Assembly: GCA_949318235.1 (NCBI GenBank)
Contig: OX439131.1
Coordinates: forward strand, 2,348,809 to 2,412,808
Source of the DNA: Ecdyonurus torrentis
Taxonomy: Eukaryota; Arthropoda; Insecta; Ephemeroptera; Heptageniidae
DNA: 64,000 bases
Reading direction: 5' to 3'
Positions 47,916 to 61,533 of the stretch are shown here, piece after piece (position 1 is the stretch's first letter; the number at the start of each line of letters is the position of its first letter). A program made the position numbers and the translations under genes. The notes beneath the pieces were generated by a model. The model ran no database searches, was not told the DNA's origin, and saw only the letters and a list, made by a program, of their open reading frames with translations.

Positions 47916-50042
47916 ATTTCGTTTCTGTTTTGTTATTTTTATGGCGCTAAAATGTTTTATTGTTTGGTGGGTTAGTGTTGTGCGGTGTTGTGACTTTTGA
48001 TGGCTGGTGCTGTACTGTAAACTATAATATTATGTGTTTAATTGGATTAAATTATATAAATCTTATTATTGAAATGTATTTATGATTAACAAAAAGTCTT
48101 CTATCAAAATATTTCCCATGATGTGACAGGTACGCTTTCTCTAGTGGATTATTTTTTATAAATGTACAAAGTTCAAGGTTCTAAGTTCATGCGCTGCGGT
48201 AAGGCATATATATGCATGCATGGATTTTTAATAGTGATAAGTGAATATATTATGCTGCTGAAAGCTGAATATATGTGCATGGTGAAAAGTAACTAAATCA
48301 AGAAAGGGTTGCTTTAAGGGAAATATGGGACGCATACTCTGTGACAGAACGGCTCTTTGAGGAAGGGATGAAGATGAAGTGCGATGAAGTGTCGCAACAG
48401 CCGCGCACGGCCCATGGTTTGGGCATACAAGCGGGCATTGCAAGCTGTCAAGGTACTGGTAAATTACATTTTTAATTATGATTACTTTCAATTTAATATT
48501 AATATAAAAAAGGTCTGGACGTTTATTGTAATATTCGCTGCACACTAGACGCTTGTATATACGTATACTAAAAGCCCCCTGACCCCTGATTATATTATAG
48601 TATATTATATGATGTCGACAGCCAAGAGAGCACTATATCGTAATTTTAGCGAAATGACCTTTCGAATGATGTATTTTTACACTCCGTTCAGGGTCTTGCT
48701 TAAAAACAAAAAAAAACAAAAAAAAAAAAAATCAGAAGCCATATATAACCCTACACTGCATATACTGCATTGTTCATGTTCACCCATCTCCGCCCAATAT
48801 AAATATATACACAATTAATGATCTCGATCAGTATTGATTGATCAAAAAGGTTTACTTATATAACATACATCTACCAAAATAATACCTAACTGCAAAATTT
48901 ATACCCTGAAATAATTATTGGAAGAGGAAGTTATTTTGACGTATAGGGGGAATATTAATTAGGGTTATTACTGCATGGTTATGTATATTATCTTAATTAG
49001 TATAAATACATATTTATACTATGTTACTATACATATTATTTATACTTTAAATTATACTGTCCAGATTTATGCAAAACTGAATAGAAATTAGTTATGATAT
49101 GATTATATGATCTAAAATTGCTGATTCTTATATCAAAATAAACAAATTGCTAAGATTTTCTATATCTTCACAAATTCCTGTTGATTTAATCAAATAACAC
49201 ACCACAATATAATACATGATTAATACAAAAGAATACAATGGTATGCGTAAGAATTTTAAGGAAAAAGGCGACAAACTTAGGCTTCCTGCGCAACAAAGGC
49301 TGTGAAAGGGTTGCCTGTGTTCGCAGGCGGCGTTGCTTAATGCTTCTCTCAACGCGTAACATATTCGACGTGTGTACCATTTCACACAAGTTTTATTTTA
49401 ATCTTCTTAAAAAGGGGTGACCGTAAATATGAACCCAATCCTTTAATAATGCTTGATACAAATTATGTTTGATATTATACAGTAACATAATATATATGTA
49501 TAGTATGATGTATACTATTATATGTATTATATGCAAGCAACATACCAATTAAAATTCTACAACGTTAATTTAAGAATCAATTTTTTATGTTTTATTTTAA
49601 TTTAAATAAGATATCATAATTTTTCACTACATATCAGTGATAATAAATAGATTTCAATATTTCTCAAAACTCAAAACTTCAATCCTAAAATAATAGTAAT
49701 AAATCGATCCAATCTTTTCTATTTTCTAGCTTGGAAAAAAAAAAAAGGTAACATGTTTTAGCCGTAGGGTTGAATGAACAGCAAAAAGTGCTATATATTA
49801 TTATTATATAGCTCCGACATCGTTTCATTATTAAATGCGAGATTCAACGTGTATCAATTGAATGTTCAATTTACTTTAGCTGACTGTACGTGGTTGCTTG
49901 GCAATCTAGCCACGCACACCGTTCAATCGTCAATGAAATATATCACGTGATAAAAATCTTGCAAGTTTGGTGGACTTAATTGTAATACAATAATAATACA
50001 CCTGAGTTTGCTGATATCAGCCGGCTTGATTATCAGGCTCGG

Positions 50043-50047
<5 letters not shown>
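47916..50047. other. Gene-poor spacer with unexplained GC-richer islands
   Basis: Two stretches stand out: about 48300-48462, open on the plus strand and ending at a possible donor CAAG|GTACTG, and about 49255-49390, rich in CG. Neither shows a recognised protein or a full exon structure. They could be untranslated first exons, old transposon pieces or part of an unseen gene. Confidence 0.3.
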
Positions 50048-50074
<27 letters not shown>

Positions 50075-50254
50075 CGTTCTCCACCTTTACAATGGTCCCG
50101 TCAAGACATTGTCTTATTGACGTATGACACGTATGTAATGGAAACCGCACACACGAGCCAGCCACAGACTAAATACGCAGCCCGGCATACGTCATGATAA
50201 CCTAGAGAAACCGTGATAATTCTAGGTAGGCTGATTACACATCAATCATGCACC
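50048..50254 (-). mobile_element. SINE-like retroposon, copy 1
   Basis: Read on the minus strand it ends in a poly-A tail (the poly-T at 50048-50074). The body is shared with 60027-60266: TGCATGATTGATGTG at the head, ATGCCGGGCTGCGTATTTAG in the middle, then CGTGTGTGC before the tail region. Two dispersed copies, each with a long A tail and no ORF, fit a SINE. The head is not clearly tRNA-derived; a weak box-A-like match is present, box B is not convincing. Confidence 0.6.
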
Positions 50255-51328
50255 TTCCGAACGCTGTGCGTCGTCATGGAATGCATTGGCATGCAAATTA
50301 TTGTGCTCTCACTTATTACGCACCCAGCAGTGGCTCGAACTTATGTGTTAGGTAAGGCGAACATAGACTTACGAGTCAGTTGCCTTCAACACTCACGTCA
50401 TACCAGCTCGGCTTGATTATTAAAATGATGAAATGTAAACTTATATGAGTTGTACTATATACGCTAAAAATACTCGCTATAAATGTATTCTGTATTTTAA
50501 ATAAAGTATTGATATGATAGAATTGATGGATATAACGACTCATTACTTCTCGTGCTGTTTCGGTGAAAAAATTTCTCTAGAAATTTTTATTGGCTTAAAA
50601 TACGTAAAAATTTATCATCATTTAAAATTTTCTGGTCTCATTGCAGTATAGTTTTATTAAAAAACAAACGATAGCAATATGACCTGTAATGTATCTCGCT
50701 CTATATGATTGGCTAGCGCGCTGCGTCAGTGAAAAAAAAAAATCTAACAACGTCATCAATAAAATTTATAATAATCTCATATAATAAAATTTATTGCATA
50801 TCAAAATTTTGTCATTTAAGTCCGTAGTTTTTATAAAAATTATCCCTTAAGTAACCCTGAACTACCCTCTTCATATTATGTTGAAGTATTGCTTAACAAT
50901 CTGCATGCAAATCTATAATTTGCCAGAAAAGGTGCTTTTTATTTATATAATTATACTATACTGAAATTATGTTAAAAAGAAAAATTAATAAATAAAATAA
51001 ATAAAAATTTTGAATGGCACATTATTTATACCACAAGATTTAGGATTGTATACTTTATTGTCCTTCATATAAAGACGATGGAAAATTATTGGTTATTTAT
51101 TTATTAATTTTTATTTTACTTACGTATAGCAGCTATTGAAACAAAAAATACAGGAGTAACGTAAAAGTATATACATGCAATGACATATTCAATTTTTTGT
51201 TGTAACTCTGCACAGTAAAATAATTTCTCCAATTTAAAACAAAATGCTATTTATCAATTTGCTGCTAAATGTTATAACTTATCAGTATCACAAATAAATG
51301 AATATGTAAAAGCACTTTAAGTTGTTGT

Positions 51329-51368
<40 letters not shown>

Positions 51369-53149
51369 AAAATAAAATATTAAATGTCAAAATTTTATGA
51401 AAGCCATTTATAAGAAGAGAAAATAATTTAAAGCGAGAACCTTGGAGCTTTGATAAGCAAGCTATTATACAGCAGTACAATTTTAGTGTCGAGAAATTGT
51501 TCTAATTCAATTGTACAGTTGCTTCATTCTCGTATAAGAAAGCATATATTAAATTAAGACAGGAACACTTGTTAGTATACTGTTGGACACTCAGAGTTTG
51601 TTTATTTTCTTACTATATAAACCCCCTTTTGCAAGTCGTCTATCAGTACTGTACCTAATATAATACATCATTTTGTACTCCAATAAAATCCGGGGGAAAA
51701 AAATCAAGTAAATTAAAAATTAAGGTTCTTTCAGAAAATAAAATATTTTTTTCTCATCTTTTTAAACCTAAATTAGCTAAAATGAAGTAAAATTTTTGAC
51801 ACGAATCTCAACTATTTTTGAAGTACTTTTTTTAAAAGCTTTTAATTTTTTCAAACACATGATATTATATTTAACAGAGTAGATTAAACATAAACTATAA
51901 CATTTTCTTAATATTAAATAATATAAATAAAACACAGCCATAGAAAAAAGATATTATATATTTTATTTGGATATTATCACTTAATTTATATAAGGGATTT
52001 TTTTTTATACAATATGGTTGTACAATAATTTAACTCTAAAAACACCGATTTCTAACTTAGCTATGTATTTATATTGTAATTATAATTTTATTGTGCACAT
52101 AAATATGCTATCACATGACGGGAACATGTTTATGCAAGCACGTCACGTGGGTCTTGGTTAGTGGATGTTCAACATTTTTGTATTTTTAATTCCTCTTTAA
52201 ATTGTGTTCAAAATTCTATATGTTATATTATTTTATTAATTCTTACATGTTAATTAGTGCGAAAAAATAATGATAGTTACAAAACTGAACCCCACCATAT
52301 TATTATATATACAAAAATAAAACACACACAACCAAAATACCTTTAATTTTAAAACACGTGTTTTCATAGTTCACACTTTAGCGTGAGAGTATTGAAAATA
52401 AATTTAGCATTGAATTATATATTTAGAGAGTGATCCACTATAATGTCTAAAATCTACTTGAATTTGAAAAAAAAAATCGTTCTATTAACCCCAATTTTTG
52501 GATTTTTCCATTATGCACAAAAAAAAATTAAAAAAAAAAAAAAATCAAGTGGACTTCGGACATTCCAGCGGAGCACTTTCGATTTACACATTGCCATATA
52601 CATATTGTGTAATTCTAACTATTTAAAAATTATAAATTAATCTTAGTAAAAAATAAAATATTTAAAATTGATACATTTGAACGTCATAATGTGAAACAGA
52701 GAAATTGAGATTTTGTTTGAAAACAAAAACTGTCACGCAGAGCTACCTTTTTTAAAACCGTTTAAATTTTATATTCTTGCAGCTTCAATATCCAATAAAA
52801 ACTATATAGTAAAACTAAAACTATATATACATAAATCACGTATTCAAAAATTAAAATAATAAATACAAAATATATGCAGATATATATATATAAAAAAATC
52901 ATTATAATAATAATAATAATAAATAATGCTACATATTTAACACATTGAATAATAAATATAGATTATGAAACACTAATATATAAAATCACAGGTAACAATA
53001 ATAAATTATATAAAATAAAAAAAATAATCTTAAAAATAAAAATTGAATGATATATTTTCAGTTTTATATCGTGAGATCACAAACAATTGGGTAGGTTCTT
53101 GCCATCTAGTTATAGACATAATTTGTTGTATCATCCCCCAGAATACTAT
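50255..53149. other. AT-rich spacer, nothing recognised
   Basis: No supported gene. A short ORF start near 50271 runs to a possible donor at about 50350 but has no partner exon that I can prove. A poly-T run lies at about 51339-51360. Confidence 0.3.
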
Positions 53150-53375
53150 AGATCACACGGGAACTTTAATATAGCAATAGCAGGTACATAAATCTTGTAA
53201 ATGGACCACTTGCAATGAATGAACTTTGTTAAAATAATTTGAAGTATTCTTAAATGCATTTCTTATTGAAAAATCGTTTTCACTTACATGTTGCAACGAT
53301 TAAAAACATTTTATTGTAAGTGGTCCATTGTAATAGGCAAACATTGGAACTGAAACAGGTATTGCTATACTATAC
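53150..53375. repeat. Inverted-repeat element, possibly a MITE
   Basis: AATGGACCACTTGCAATGAA near 53200 is matched inversely by TTATTGTAAGTGGTCCATTG near 53310. The outer TATAGCAATAGCAGGTA and TACCTG-like ends (CAGGTATTGCTATA) also pair. Limits are approximate. Confidence 0.5.
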
Positions 53376-53387
53376 AATCATATCTAA

Positions 53388-53467
53388 TACAAGTATAACG
53401 TCGTATACTACAATATAGTTGGGTTTCACCTAGATTAGGTGACATTGTAGTATATGTATACTTGTTC
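53388..53467. repeat. Imperfect hairpin of about 80 bases
   Basis: ACAAGTATA, TATACTACAAT and CACCTA on the left are mirrored by TAGGTG, ATTGTAGTATA and TATACTTGT on the right. It could be a tiny MITE. Confidence 0.6.
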
Positions 53468-53883
53468 CAGGTTAATATTTATACCTATTATAATTTATAT
53501 AGGATTTGTGTACCTGTTATTAGTAGTAATCTTTTTCTGTTTATACATATTGGTATTAAATAACACAGAAGTGTCATATTCAAATGATTTTACCCTTCCA
53601 AGGCACTAGGTCCCAGCATAATTTTTATTGCATTTTCTGAAATAACAACCCTTTTTTAGGGGTAGGGGGCTGCAATATAGAGTAATTTCTGAGTAACTAA
53701 GTGGGTGATTATGAAATTAGATTATGATTAATTTTGATTACAATAAAATATATTAATTTTTTTAAATATTTACAATGAGGTATGTAGTCACTTTAAAATT
53801 TAACAGCATTATAAAAAAAAAATGCATTTTTACTAAAATTATAAAAGTATCTCTCGAATATGATTTTAATTGCATTGATTCAG

Positions 53884-53969
53884 GAGTCGTCTCACCTACC
53901 ACTCCTGAAATTCTAAGGATACAAAATCATGGAGTTTCTCACGCTTCTCTCGCTTCAATTTATGATTAG
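53884..53969 (+). other. Possible terminal coding exon, weak
   Basis: After an acceptor (GATTCAG) one phase gives 28 residues, including VVSPTTPEILRIQNHGVSH and ending SLASIYD before TAG. AATAAA lies about 45 bases further on. The composition is less AT-rich than its flanks. No upstream exon was found and the protein is not recognised. Confidence 0.25.
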
Positions 53970-54300
53970 TATCTTTATATAATTAACATGCCCCAATATA
54001 TGATATTAAAAAAAATAAAAAAAAAATCCCACCAGAAATAGCAATAAAAATTTTTATGCTTGGATCTAATTGCAATTATGATACTGTTTATCATGAACTG
54101 CATATTAATTATGCATCATTACAATCTTCTATATAAAATCTAGTTCTTCATTTTGTCTTTATTAATGATATTTTGATAGTAAAAGTAGTATTGCTTCATT
54201 TTGAGTTTTTGGTCCACAATAATTATAATAATATATAATATTCACTATAATTATTATTATTTATTTATATATAAGGTATAATAATTAAAATTTATACAGG

Positions 54301-54611
<311 letters not shown>

Positions 54612-54612
<1 letters not shown>

Positions 54613-57600
54613 CAAAAGGTAATTATTAACTTTGATGATGAAATATATTGATTCTGCGCGTACCTTTATTTATGACTATAATATAGTATATAATATACTT
54701 AATTAAAAATAATTAGAGTATATATACTTTTTATATATACAAAAATATGGTACTGCTATATTGTTAATAAAAAGATATATAGTAATTATACCTAAACAAT
54801 AACATAAAAGCTTTAAAATTATTATATTTTTTACTCATTATAATTATACAGAGTATATAAGTGCGTAATATGGAATTTTTTTTTAATTAATGTGACTTTG
54901 CAAGTTTGTCTAATTAGAATACTAAAGAAAAAAATTAAACTTGCCACTTTGTTGATGTGTTAATATTAAGTTGGAGATTGTCTATCAATTCTTCTGTGTT
55001 TTACAAAGAGATAATTTACTGCCATGCACACTGAGAAAACAAAGTGCTAGAGGCTAGCAGTTTAAAACTGATACTCACTTAACATATTTCATTATATTGT
55101 CTCTTCATACATCAAACTTTAAACATAGTGAGTACCTAAAATTATATTATAGACCGGTTGCACTCATATTTAAGAGCCGTCATTTTGTTGGTCAGAAATG
55201 CATAGAACAGCATAGGAAAAACATCATTTTAATTTTTTTTTTTTTTAATAGCAAAATAAGCTTCAAAGCTCAATCAAAGCCGCTACCTTCCAATCCTTTC
55301 TACCAACACTCTACCTCTTCCTTCTACATCCTTTCATCCCTCAAAGGGTAGATCAGGTTTAACATGGGCGCTTGCGCCTTTCCTGGCTACCTTCTGTCAC
55401 TGCTCAACGGTCCTCTCGAATACGGGGGCTTAGTAAGACATACAGTAAAAACAGGAAAAAAAGAAGAAGAAAAAAAGTCTTATTTCTAACTTTTAATAAG
55501 CTACAAGAATATGAGAAAAATGCGTTCAGTTGAAATAAACTCTTTTTATGTGAAATATATTAGGAGAAATTATGTTTCCCCTATGCTGGACAATGCATTA
55601 GGCACCACAAACATATGGTGACAAAACGCAAGGATGTGCAATGGGTCTATATAAAAAATGGATACTAGATACTATAGAGATTAAACATTTAAAAATGTTT
55701 ACTCTCTACCAGTGAATGTTTATATACTTACTATCTACCAGTGTATGGGTACTCGTAAAATGTGATCCAGAGTATACACTGTAGGTAGTTGCCATAATAT
55801 ATCACTGGTGCTATCATCATCATAACATACTTGTACATCAATACTAGCCTCTACAATTTGGAATGATGATGAAAAATACATTCATGTTTTGACACACAAT
55901 CATTGCATTAATCGTATAGTTACTCTCTATAACAAGAAGTGAGTAAACTTTTGTTTTGTGAGTGTATATAAGTCTAGAACTAGGTTCAATCTAATTAACT
56001 ATAATATCAACTATAATATATAATTATTTTTATAAATGCATTCAAATTGGCACTCGAAGAAGGGAAAGTTTTGTGTAGTTGTAAAAAAAAAAAAAAAAAA
56101 AAAAAAATGAGAAACAAAATTTCATGATTGCACCAGTGCAAAGCTCGGTTTTCAATGTCTTTTTTTATCATTATTATTATTATTTATTCATAATTTTTTA
56201 ATGTATAATCAACACACTTATAGCTTTTAGATTGTAAGCAAAAAATGTTTTTTTTTTTATTATATTTAGTTATATTAGATTAAATATTATTTTCTAATTA
56301 TTGAACTTTTTTTTTACAGAATAAAAATATGTATTCCTATTTATAATTATTATTATTCAAATTTTTCAATTGACTGCAGCATTTTAATACTAATTATTAC
56401 TATTTATTATTAATATTTTTTATATATAAATTTAGCATTAATTATAAGTGTAAAATTATTATTTAATATTGTTTAAAATTTATGTTACCTTTTTTTACTG
56501 ATGTTTTTTTTTTATAATAATTAATGATCAATGTTTTAATTAGGTGAATAAATGTAATGTTTGAAAGTGCTTTGCATAAAGACGTATTTTAAAAGATCAT
56601 AGTATCACTATCTATAAACTAAACATTTTGATAAATATACAGAAAATATTTAATTAACTTACTGACTATATCATAATAATTTCAAATAAAATTATGAGAG
56701 ATCCCACCAAAAGTTCATTCATTTGGTTTCACTAACTTAAAACTATCACACAGCAAAATTTCATATTAAAAGAGCTATACTGTACTTAAAATGAAACTAT
56801 TGACTTGGGGACTAAATACAACATGTTATACCCTTTTAACACGTGTCTGTACACCCATAAAATAAGTAAATAAATAAAATAAGGAAAAAACCCCAGTAAT
56901 TTTGATGTAACACCAGCATAAACTTAAAATGGAAATTCCAGCAAACACAACATTTTAAAAAATGTACTTGTTTGAAACTATAAAAAGGCCTCTGCTTACA
57001 AAAGTCACTTCTGGGACAAGTACTTGTCTGTAGATCATGCACTTACAAGAAAAGTACATTTCATCATGTAAATTTCCATTAAATGGCACTAGAGAAAACA
57101 TTGCACATTTCCTACAATTGACAAGCACTTGCTCAATACAAAATTGTGCACAATTTTGTATGACTTATGACCCCAGAGTAACATAAAAACATGGTCAGGT
57201 AATGTATATTGCAAAATTATTGAGAAAATGCACTAGACATGTAAATATACCAAGTAAACATGTTTGCTAGGATCATGAAATATATTGTTTACTATTAAAA
57301 AGATTCCACCAGTTTGTGGAAGGGTTACAGACAGTTTAAAGAATTAAACATTTGCATAATGTATGATGAGCTCATCTACGCATATTAATGAGAGAGTCAT
57401 TTATTTATAGTACAGTAGCTCTTGAAACTGTATTGACAGGTAAAGGAAGCCAACTTATGTGTTACCCGACCATAAAATTATGATCATATCCACTTCCACA
57501 TTAACATAATATTGCGAATTAATCGTTACTGCGTCAAATCGAAAGTAGATAAGGATCAAAATTTAGGTCGTTTACGCTCGTCATTTTTGAATATCGGCTT

Positions 57601-57884
57601 GTGGTGTTCTGATACTTTTGACTATAACATGGGACAAAAATCACAGAAAAACTCCTCAAACTGTACACTAATATAAAGATATATATACAATTGATTATTT
57701 TGTATATTATATAACGTTCACATAAGTGCATGTATTTTTGTTTTAGTATATCATATTATAATATAACACTAATAAATTATTTTTTAGTATTGGTGTTGCG
57801 AAGTAACTTGGGTTATTATTATTATTATTTATTATAGTTTTATGGATATCACTGTTGGTTTGTTTGCCTCTATAGCTCGATCTC
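54612..57884. other. AT-rich spacer with one exon-like island
   Basis: About 55290-55432 is GC-richer. It has a pyrimidine-rich stretch, a possible acceptor (GATCAG), an ATG in good context (AACATGGGC) and a possible donor (TTA|GTAAGA), giving about 23 codons. No partner exons were identified. Poly-A lies at about 56082-56107. The rest shows nothing recognisable. Confidence 0.3.
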
Positions 57885-58006
57885 TCACAAGTAGTTAGGT
57901 TTGCACAGGCAGCAAAAGGAGCCCATACTGCGATATAGCGAACTGCGACGTCGTTTCTTACTCCATCTACTTAATACTTCTTCACCTCCAATACCCAGTT
58001 GTCGAC
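57885..58006 (-). CDS. Candidate 3'-terminal exon of an unidentified minus-strand gene
   Basis: On the minus strand a strong acceptor (GTTTTTGTTTTTCAG) opens a frame in phase 1 of 39 residues to TGA. It has a basic patch (SRWSKKRRRSS) and a Cys-rich end (MGSFCCLCKPNYL). AATAAA follows about 52 bases after the stop (complement at 57828-57833). The composition is markedly GC-richer than its flanks. Upstream exons would lie at higher coordinates; none is seen before the LINE, so the rest may be outside the window. I do not recognise the protein. Confidence 0.38.
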
Positions 58007-58281
58007 CTGAAAAACAAAAACAAAACATTACATTACAATAGATGAAATTTTCTGTACTTTACGTTCAATATCTCATTTTACATTGTACGTTATCGCTAAA
58101 ACGCTGAAAACGCTAAAAAACTTGATTCTTACGTAAATTAAGCTTTTGTCTTCCTAAGCTCTCCTGGTTAAATTGTCATTTTTAAAAACGTATTCCTACA
58201 TGGGAAAAAAATCCACAAATAATTATGCTACCCAGATTTTAGCAGCAATTATTAATAAAAAAATAACTTATGCTATATTAA

Positions 58282-58591
58282 AGGCGTAGAACACCTTGAA
58301 CAAAAACATGTCTAATATCCTATTATGTCTAAATATAACGTTGATTTGGCCAGAGTCATTTATTTTTCTAATTTCTTTTTCCATTCCTAAAATGACAGCT
58401 GCGGGTTTGTGACGTCACAGCTCACTAGTCCACGCACGCGGAAACAGGCAAGCTGTGACGTCATAAATCCGTAGCTGTGATCTTGTGAATGGAAAATAAA
58501 TTAGAAATCAATGACTCTGGCCAAATCAACGTTGATATTTAGGTATGTTAGGGTATTAGACATGTTTTTTTGTTCAAGGTGTTCTACGCCT
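58282..58591. mobile_element. Palindromic TTAA-flanked MITE, family A, copy 3
   Basis: AGGCGTAGAACACC ... GGTGTTCTACGCCT, TTAA at 58278-58281 and 58592-58595. Two TGACGTCA sites, at 58410-58417 and 58456-58463, lie in the two arms on either side of the centre. It sits inside an older AT-rich GCATAA repeat. Confidence 0.87.
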
Positions 58592-58716
58592 TTAAATAAG
58601 AATTATTCTGCACAACATAACAAATATATTGTACACAGTATAATTATGCTATTCTGAAAAAATAGCAACATTTATGCTATGACATATGAAGCATACATTA
58701 GGTAATAAGGGAAAAA

Positions 58717-58935
58717 AGTGTGATTTTATTGCTTGTATTGAAAGAAGGCATCACCCTGAATCGATTGATATCTTGTTCTTATTTAAATTAATTTTTGAAA
58801 ATTGAAAATGCATATACGTTATATCACAAATTTCAAAATAAATCAATAAAATAAAATACTTAACTAACTTAAAAATTACAAAATAAAACATATTAATAGA
58901 TCCAGGACAATTTTCTTTGTCAGAATATGCAACAA
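58717..58935. mobile_element. MITE-like repeat, family I, copy 4
   Basis: Starts GTGATTTTATTGCTTGTATT and continues GAAGGCATCACCCTGAATCG. The right side is inversely related near 58905-58930 (TTTGTCAGAATATGCAAC). It lacks the TGACGTCA seen in the other copies. Confidence 0.45.
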
Positions 58936-59029
58936 ATGTGTCACCTTTAAGTTTATAATTATGACAAAATATAAAGTTAAATCTAGAAAGTTAATTTTTG
59001 TCAATTAAAGACATATCAATTTTATTTAA

Positions 59030-59365
59030 AGCCATAGATCACATAAAACAACATGTGCTTTTTAATGAATAAACACGAAATGGGATCTTCAAAACTGTTG
59101 ACAATTTTTACCAGAATGTTAATGTAGCTCCACGAGAGAGCGTGAATATGCTGTAAATTATGCAATGTGCGTGACTATTCATGTTTTATGACGTCAGAAA
59201 CATGCAAAAATTAGTATGAAAATGTTGTGCGGGTTGCATAAATTGAAATTTCTGATTACTGCTACGAAGCTACTGTTGGGTTTTGAGACAAACTAAAGTT
59301 ATTTATGTAAGTCCCATCAAGTGTTTTGTGATATAAATGCTTATGTTTTTCTCTGGTCTATTCCT
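59030..59365. mobile_element. TTAA-type MITE, family C, copy 2 (reverse orientation)
   Basis: AGCCATAGATCACATAAAAC at the left and CTGGTCTATTCCT at the right, the reverse of the copy at 34624. TTAA precedes it (59026-59029); the other side reads TGAA, one base changed. TGACGTCA is at 59189-59196. Confidence 0.8.
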
Positions 59366-60022
59366 TGAAGTATTAAATTTGGTGATCAGATAAAATTTTC
59401 AATAAGAAAAGCATTAATTATTAAACAACTGACAACTTGATATGAAAATATTAAACAAACAGTCGCCTATTCTTTAAATTTAACACAAGACAAAACTTTG
59501 TGTCAATATTATGACATCCACAGACTAAATTTATAAAAAAAATTGCACAATTAAAACAGTGTTTATTTTAAAATGATGAATTAAGCAACTTATGCAATGG
59601 ATATATATAAAAAAAAATTTAAAAAAAAGTGGTAAATTAAACGAAAGGAGATCCAAGAGCACTGCATGTGCATGAGTACTAGTGATGATCATGTAATGTT
59701 GATCAAGGTATAATACAGTACACGGTCTAAAATAAATACGTTATATTTATGGTAATATTTAGCAACATTTATGCATTAAAACATAATTTTGATATACTAC
59801 ATAATAACTATTTTTTATTGCATATATAAATTATTTATGCATCAGAAAGTGCACTCATTCTTCTTTCCGTGTGTGTGTGTGTGTGTGAGTGAATATATCA
59901 TTATAATATTTATTTATTACTTTACTTAATTTCTTACTTCATAAGTTGGCATTTCGTTCATTATTATACGAGTATAATTAATTACACATGAATAATAGGG
60001 TTAGCGGACCAAAGTTTTATGT

Positions 60023-60026
<4 letters not shown>
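59366..60026. other. AT-rich spacer with a GCATAA repeat and a (GT)n run
   Basis: A decayed GCATAA repeat is at about 59720-59870 and a short (GT)n at about 59870-59887. No gene is seen. Confidence 0.4.
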
Positions 60027-60068
<42 letters not shown>

Positions 60069-60266
60069 TGCCATATTGTGTTATTGTGCTACACCAACCC
60101 CAGTCAATACATTGTATTATCGACAGGTAAGGACTTTCTAATCAATGGAAAAGCACACACGGCCCGACCATGGCCTAAGTACATAGCCCGGTATTCGCCA
60201 TGACAGCCTAGAGTAACCGTGGAAACGTATAGGCAGGCTGGTCGGTGCTATCACATCAATCATGCA
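60027..60266 (-). mobile_element. SINE-like retroposon, copy 2
   Basis: Related to 50048-50254. On the minus strand the head is TGCATGATTGATGTGATAGC, then CGGTTACTCTAGGCTGTCAT and ACCGGGCTATGTACTTAGGC, and it ends in poly-A (poly-T at 60027-60065). No ORF. Confidence 0.6.
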
Positions 60267-61533
60267 TGTTTTTTTTTTTTTAACAACGATGGTTTTTCAG
60301 TTCTTGATTATTTTCATAGATAGTAAACATTTATGCACAGACCAAATGAAATACTTATATCATCACAATTTATCCATGCTATATTGTATAGAGATTATAC
60401 TACATAGCACAATAGTTAAGATGTTCAGCATAGTTAATTATGTTATTACAAAATTGCAACAATAATATAACATATTAACTCTACAATATAACAATATATT
60501 AATTATTCAATGCAGCATAATTAAGTCAAGTCATTTATTTTTTCCTTTTAGGAAAGTGAGTAAATATTAGTTTTTGGATTATAGTATCAAACTGCGAGAT
60601 TGAGGGAGATTTTGTTTATGCTATACGCTTAGACATTTCTCTGTTTATATAGAATGTTGAAAAACTTCTTTAATGTACTTTAAATCCACCTAATTTTATG
60701 TTTTATTTAAGTAATATGGTTGAGATTAATTAGGTTTTATCCAAAGGAGCAAGTCAATATTTTTTATGATTAATTGATCAGAAATAAGCAAAGATAATTA
60801 AAAAGTTTATAAAAAAAATTTCTAACATATATTATAATATATAAAGTAAAGAAAGTTTTTTTAAATTATGGAAAATGTATTTTTAATTACAAGGAAAATC
60901 AAAAGAAATATTAATCTAAAAAAAATGTCAATTAAAGAAAACTGTTTCAATATTTAATTAATACAAAAAGTTAAGATTGAATATCATTAATTGCGATCAC
61001 AGCTGATCAACACTTGCAATTGGTAGAAAAATCTTATAGTTTTTGCGCAACAATATTCCTAAGATTAATTCAAATGTAAAAATAGTAGATGATGTTCCAT
61101 TATGGTCTTTTGACATTTTAAGTCTATCAGAATGCATTTAATCTCTACGCTCTTTGACACACAATTATTTGACAATTATGAGCTCTTAAAAATTTACCAC
61201 GAGAGCATGTATGTAAGCTGTCAAATGACAGCTAAACACAACACCGGCTAATGTTAATTTTTGGAGATGCAAGTCGTGTAGAAGTAATATAATATACGTT
61301 TATATTGAGAAACAATGGCTCTCAAGGGATCTGAATACTGTACACTTCTAATTAACATTGCACTATCTAATGTTATACAGCAATGTGAAAATCTATATCG
61401 ATGTTGTATCGGGAAACAAGTGTATGGTGTTTATTATCACGTGAAGCAAAATGTGTATCTCGTTTTTATGTCACGGCAAACTAAATGTGTATCTCTATAT
61501 TTATTATGGCAAGTTAAATGTGTATCTCGTTAT
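60267..61533. other. AT-rich spacer before the LINE
   Basis: No gene is supported. At 61450-61530 a degenerate tandem of about 35-40 bases repeats the word AATGTGTATCTC three times, right beside the LINE 3' end. Confidence 0.4.

Noticed and set aside
48228..48545. 105-codon minus-strand ORF beyond SNUPN
   Set aside because: Only its middle is GC-rich; both ends are AT-rich filler and no splice structure fits on this strand.
49238..49420. Cys/Arg-rich ORF resembling a small secreted peptide
   Set aside because: No signal peptide and no matching donor; Cys spacing fits no family I could name.
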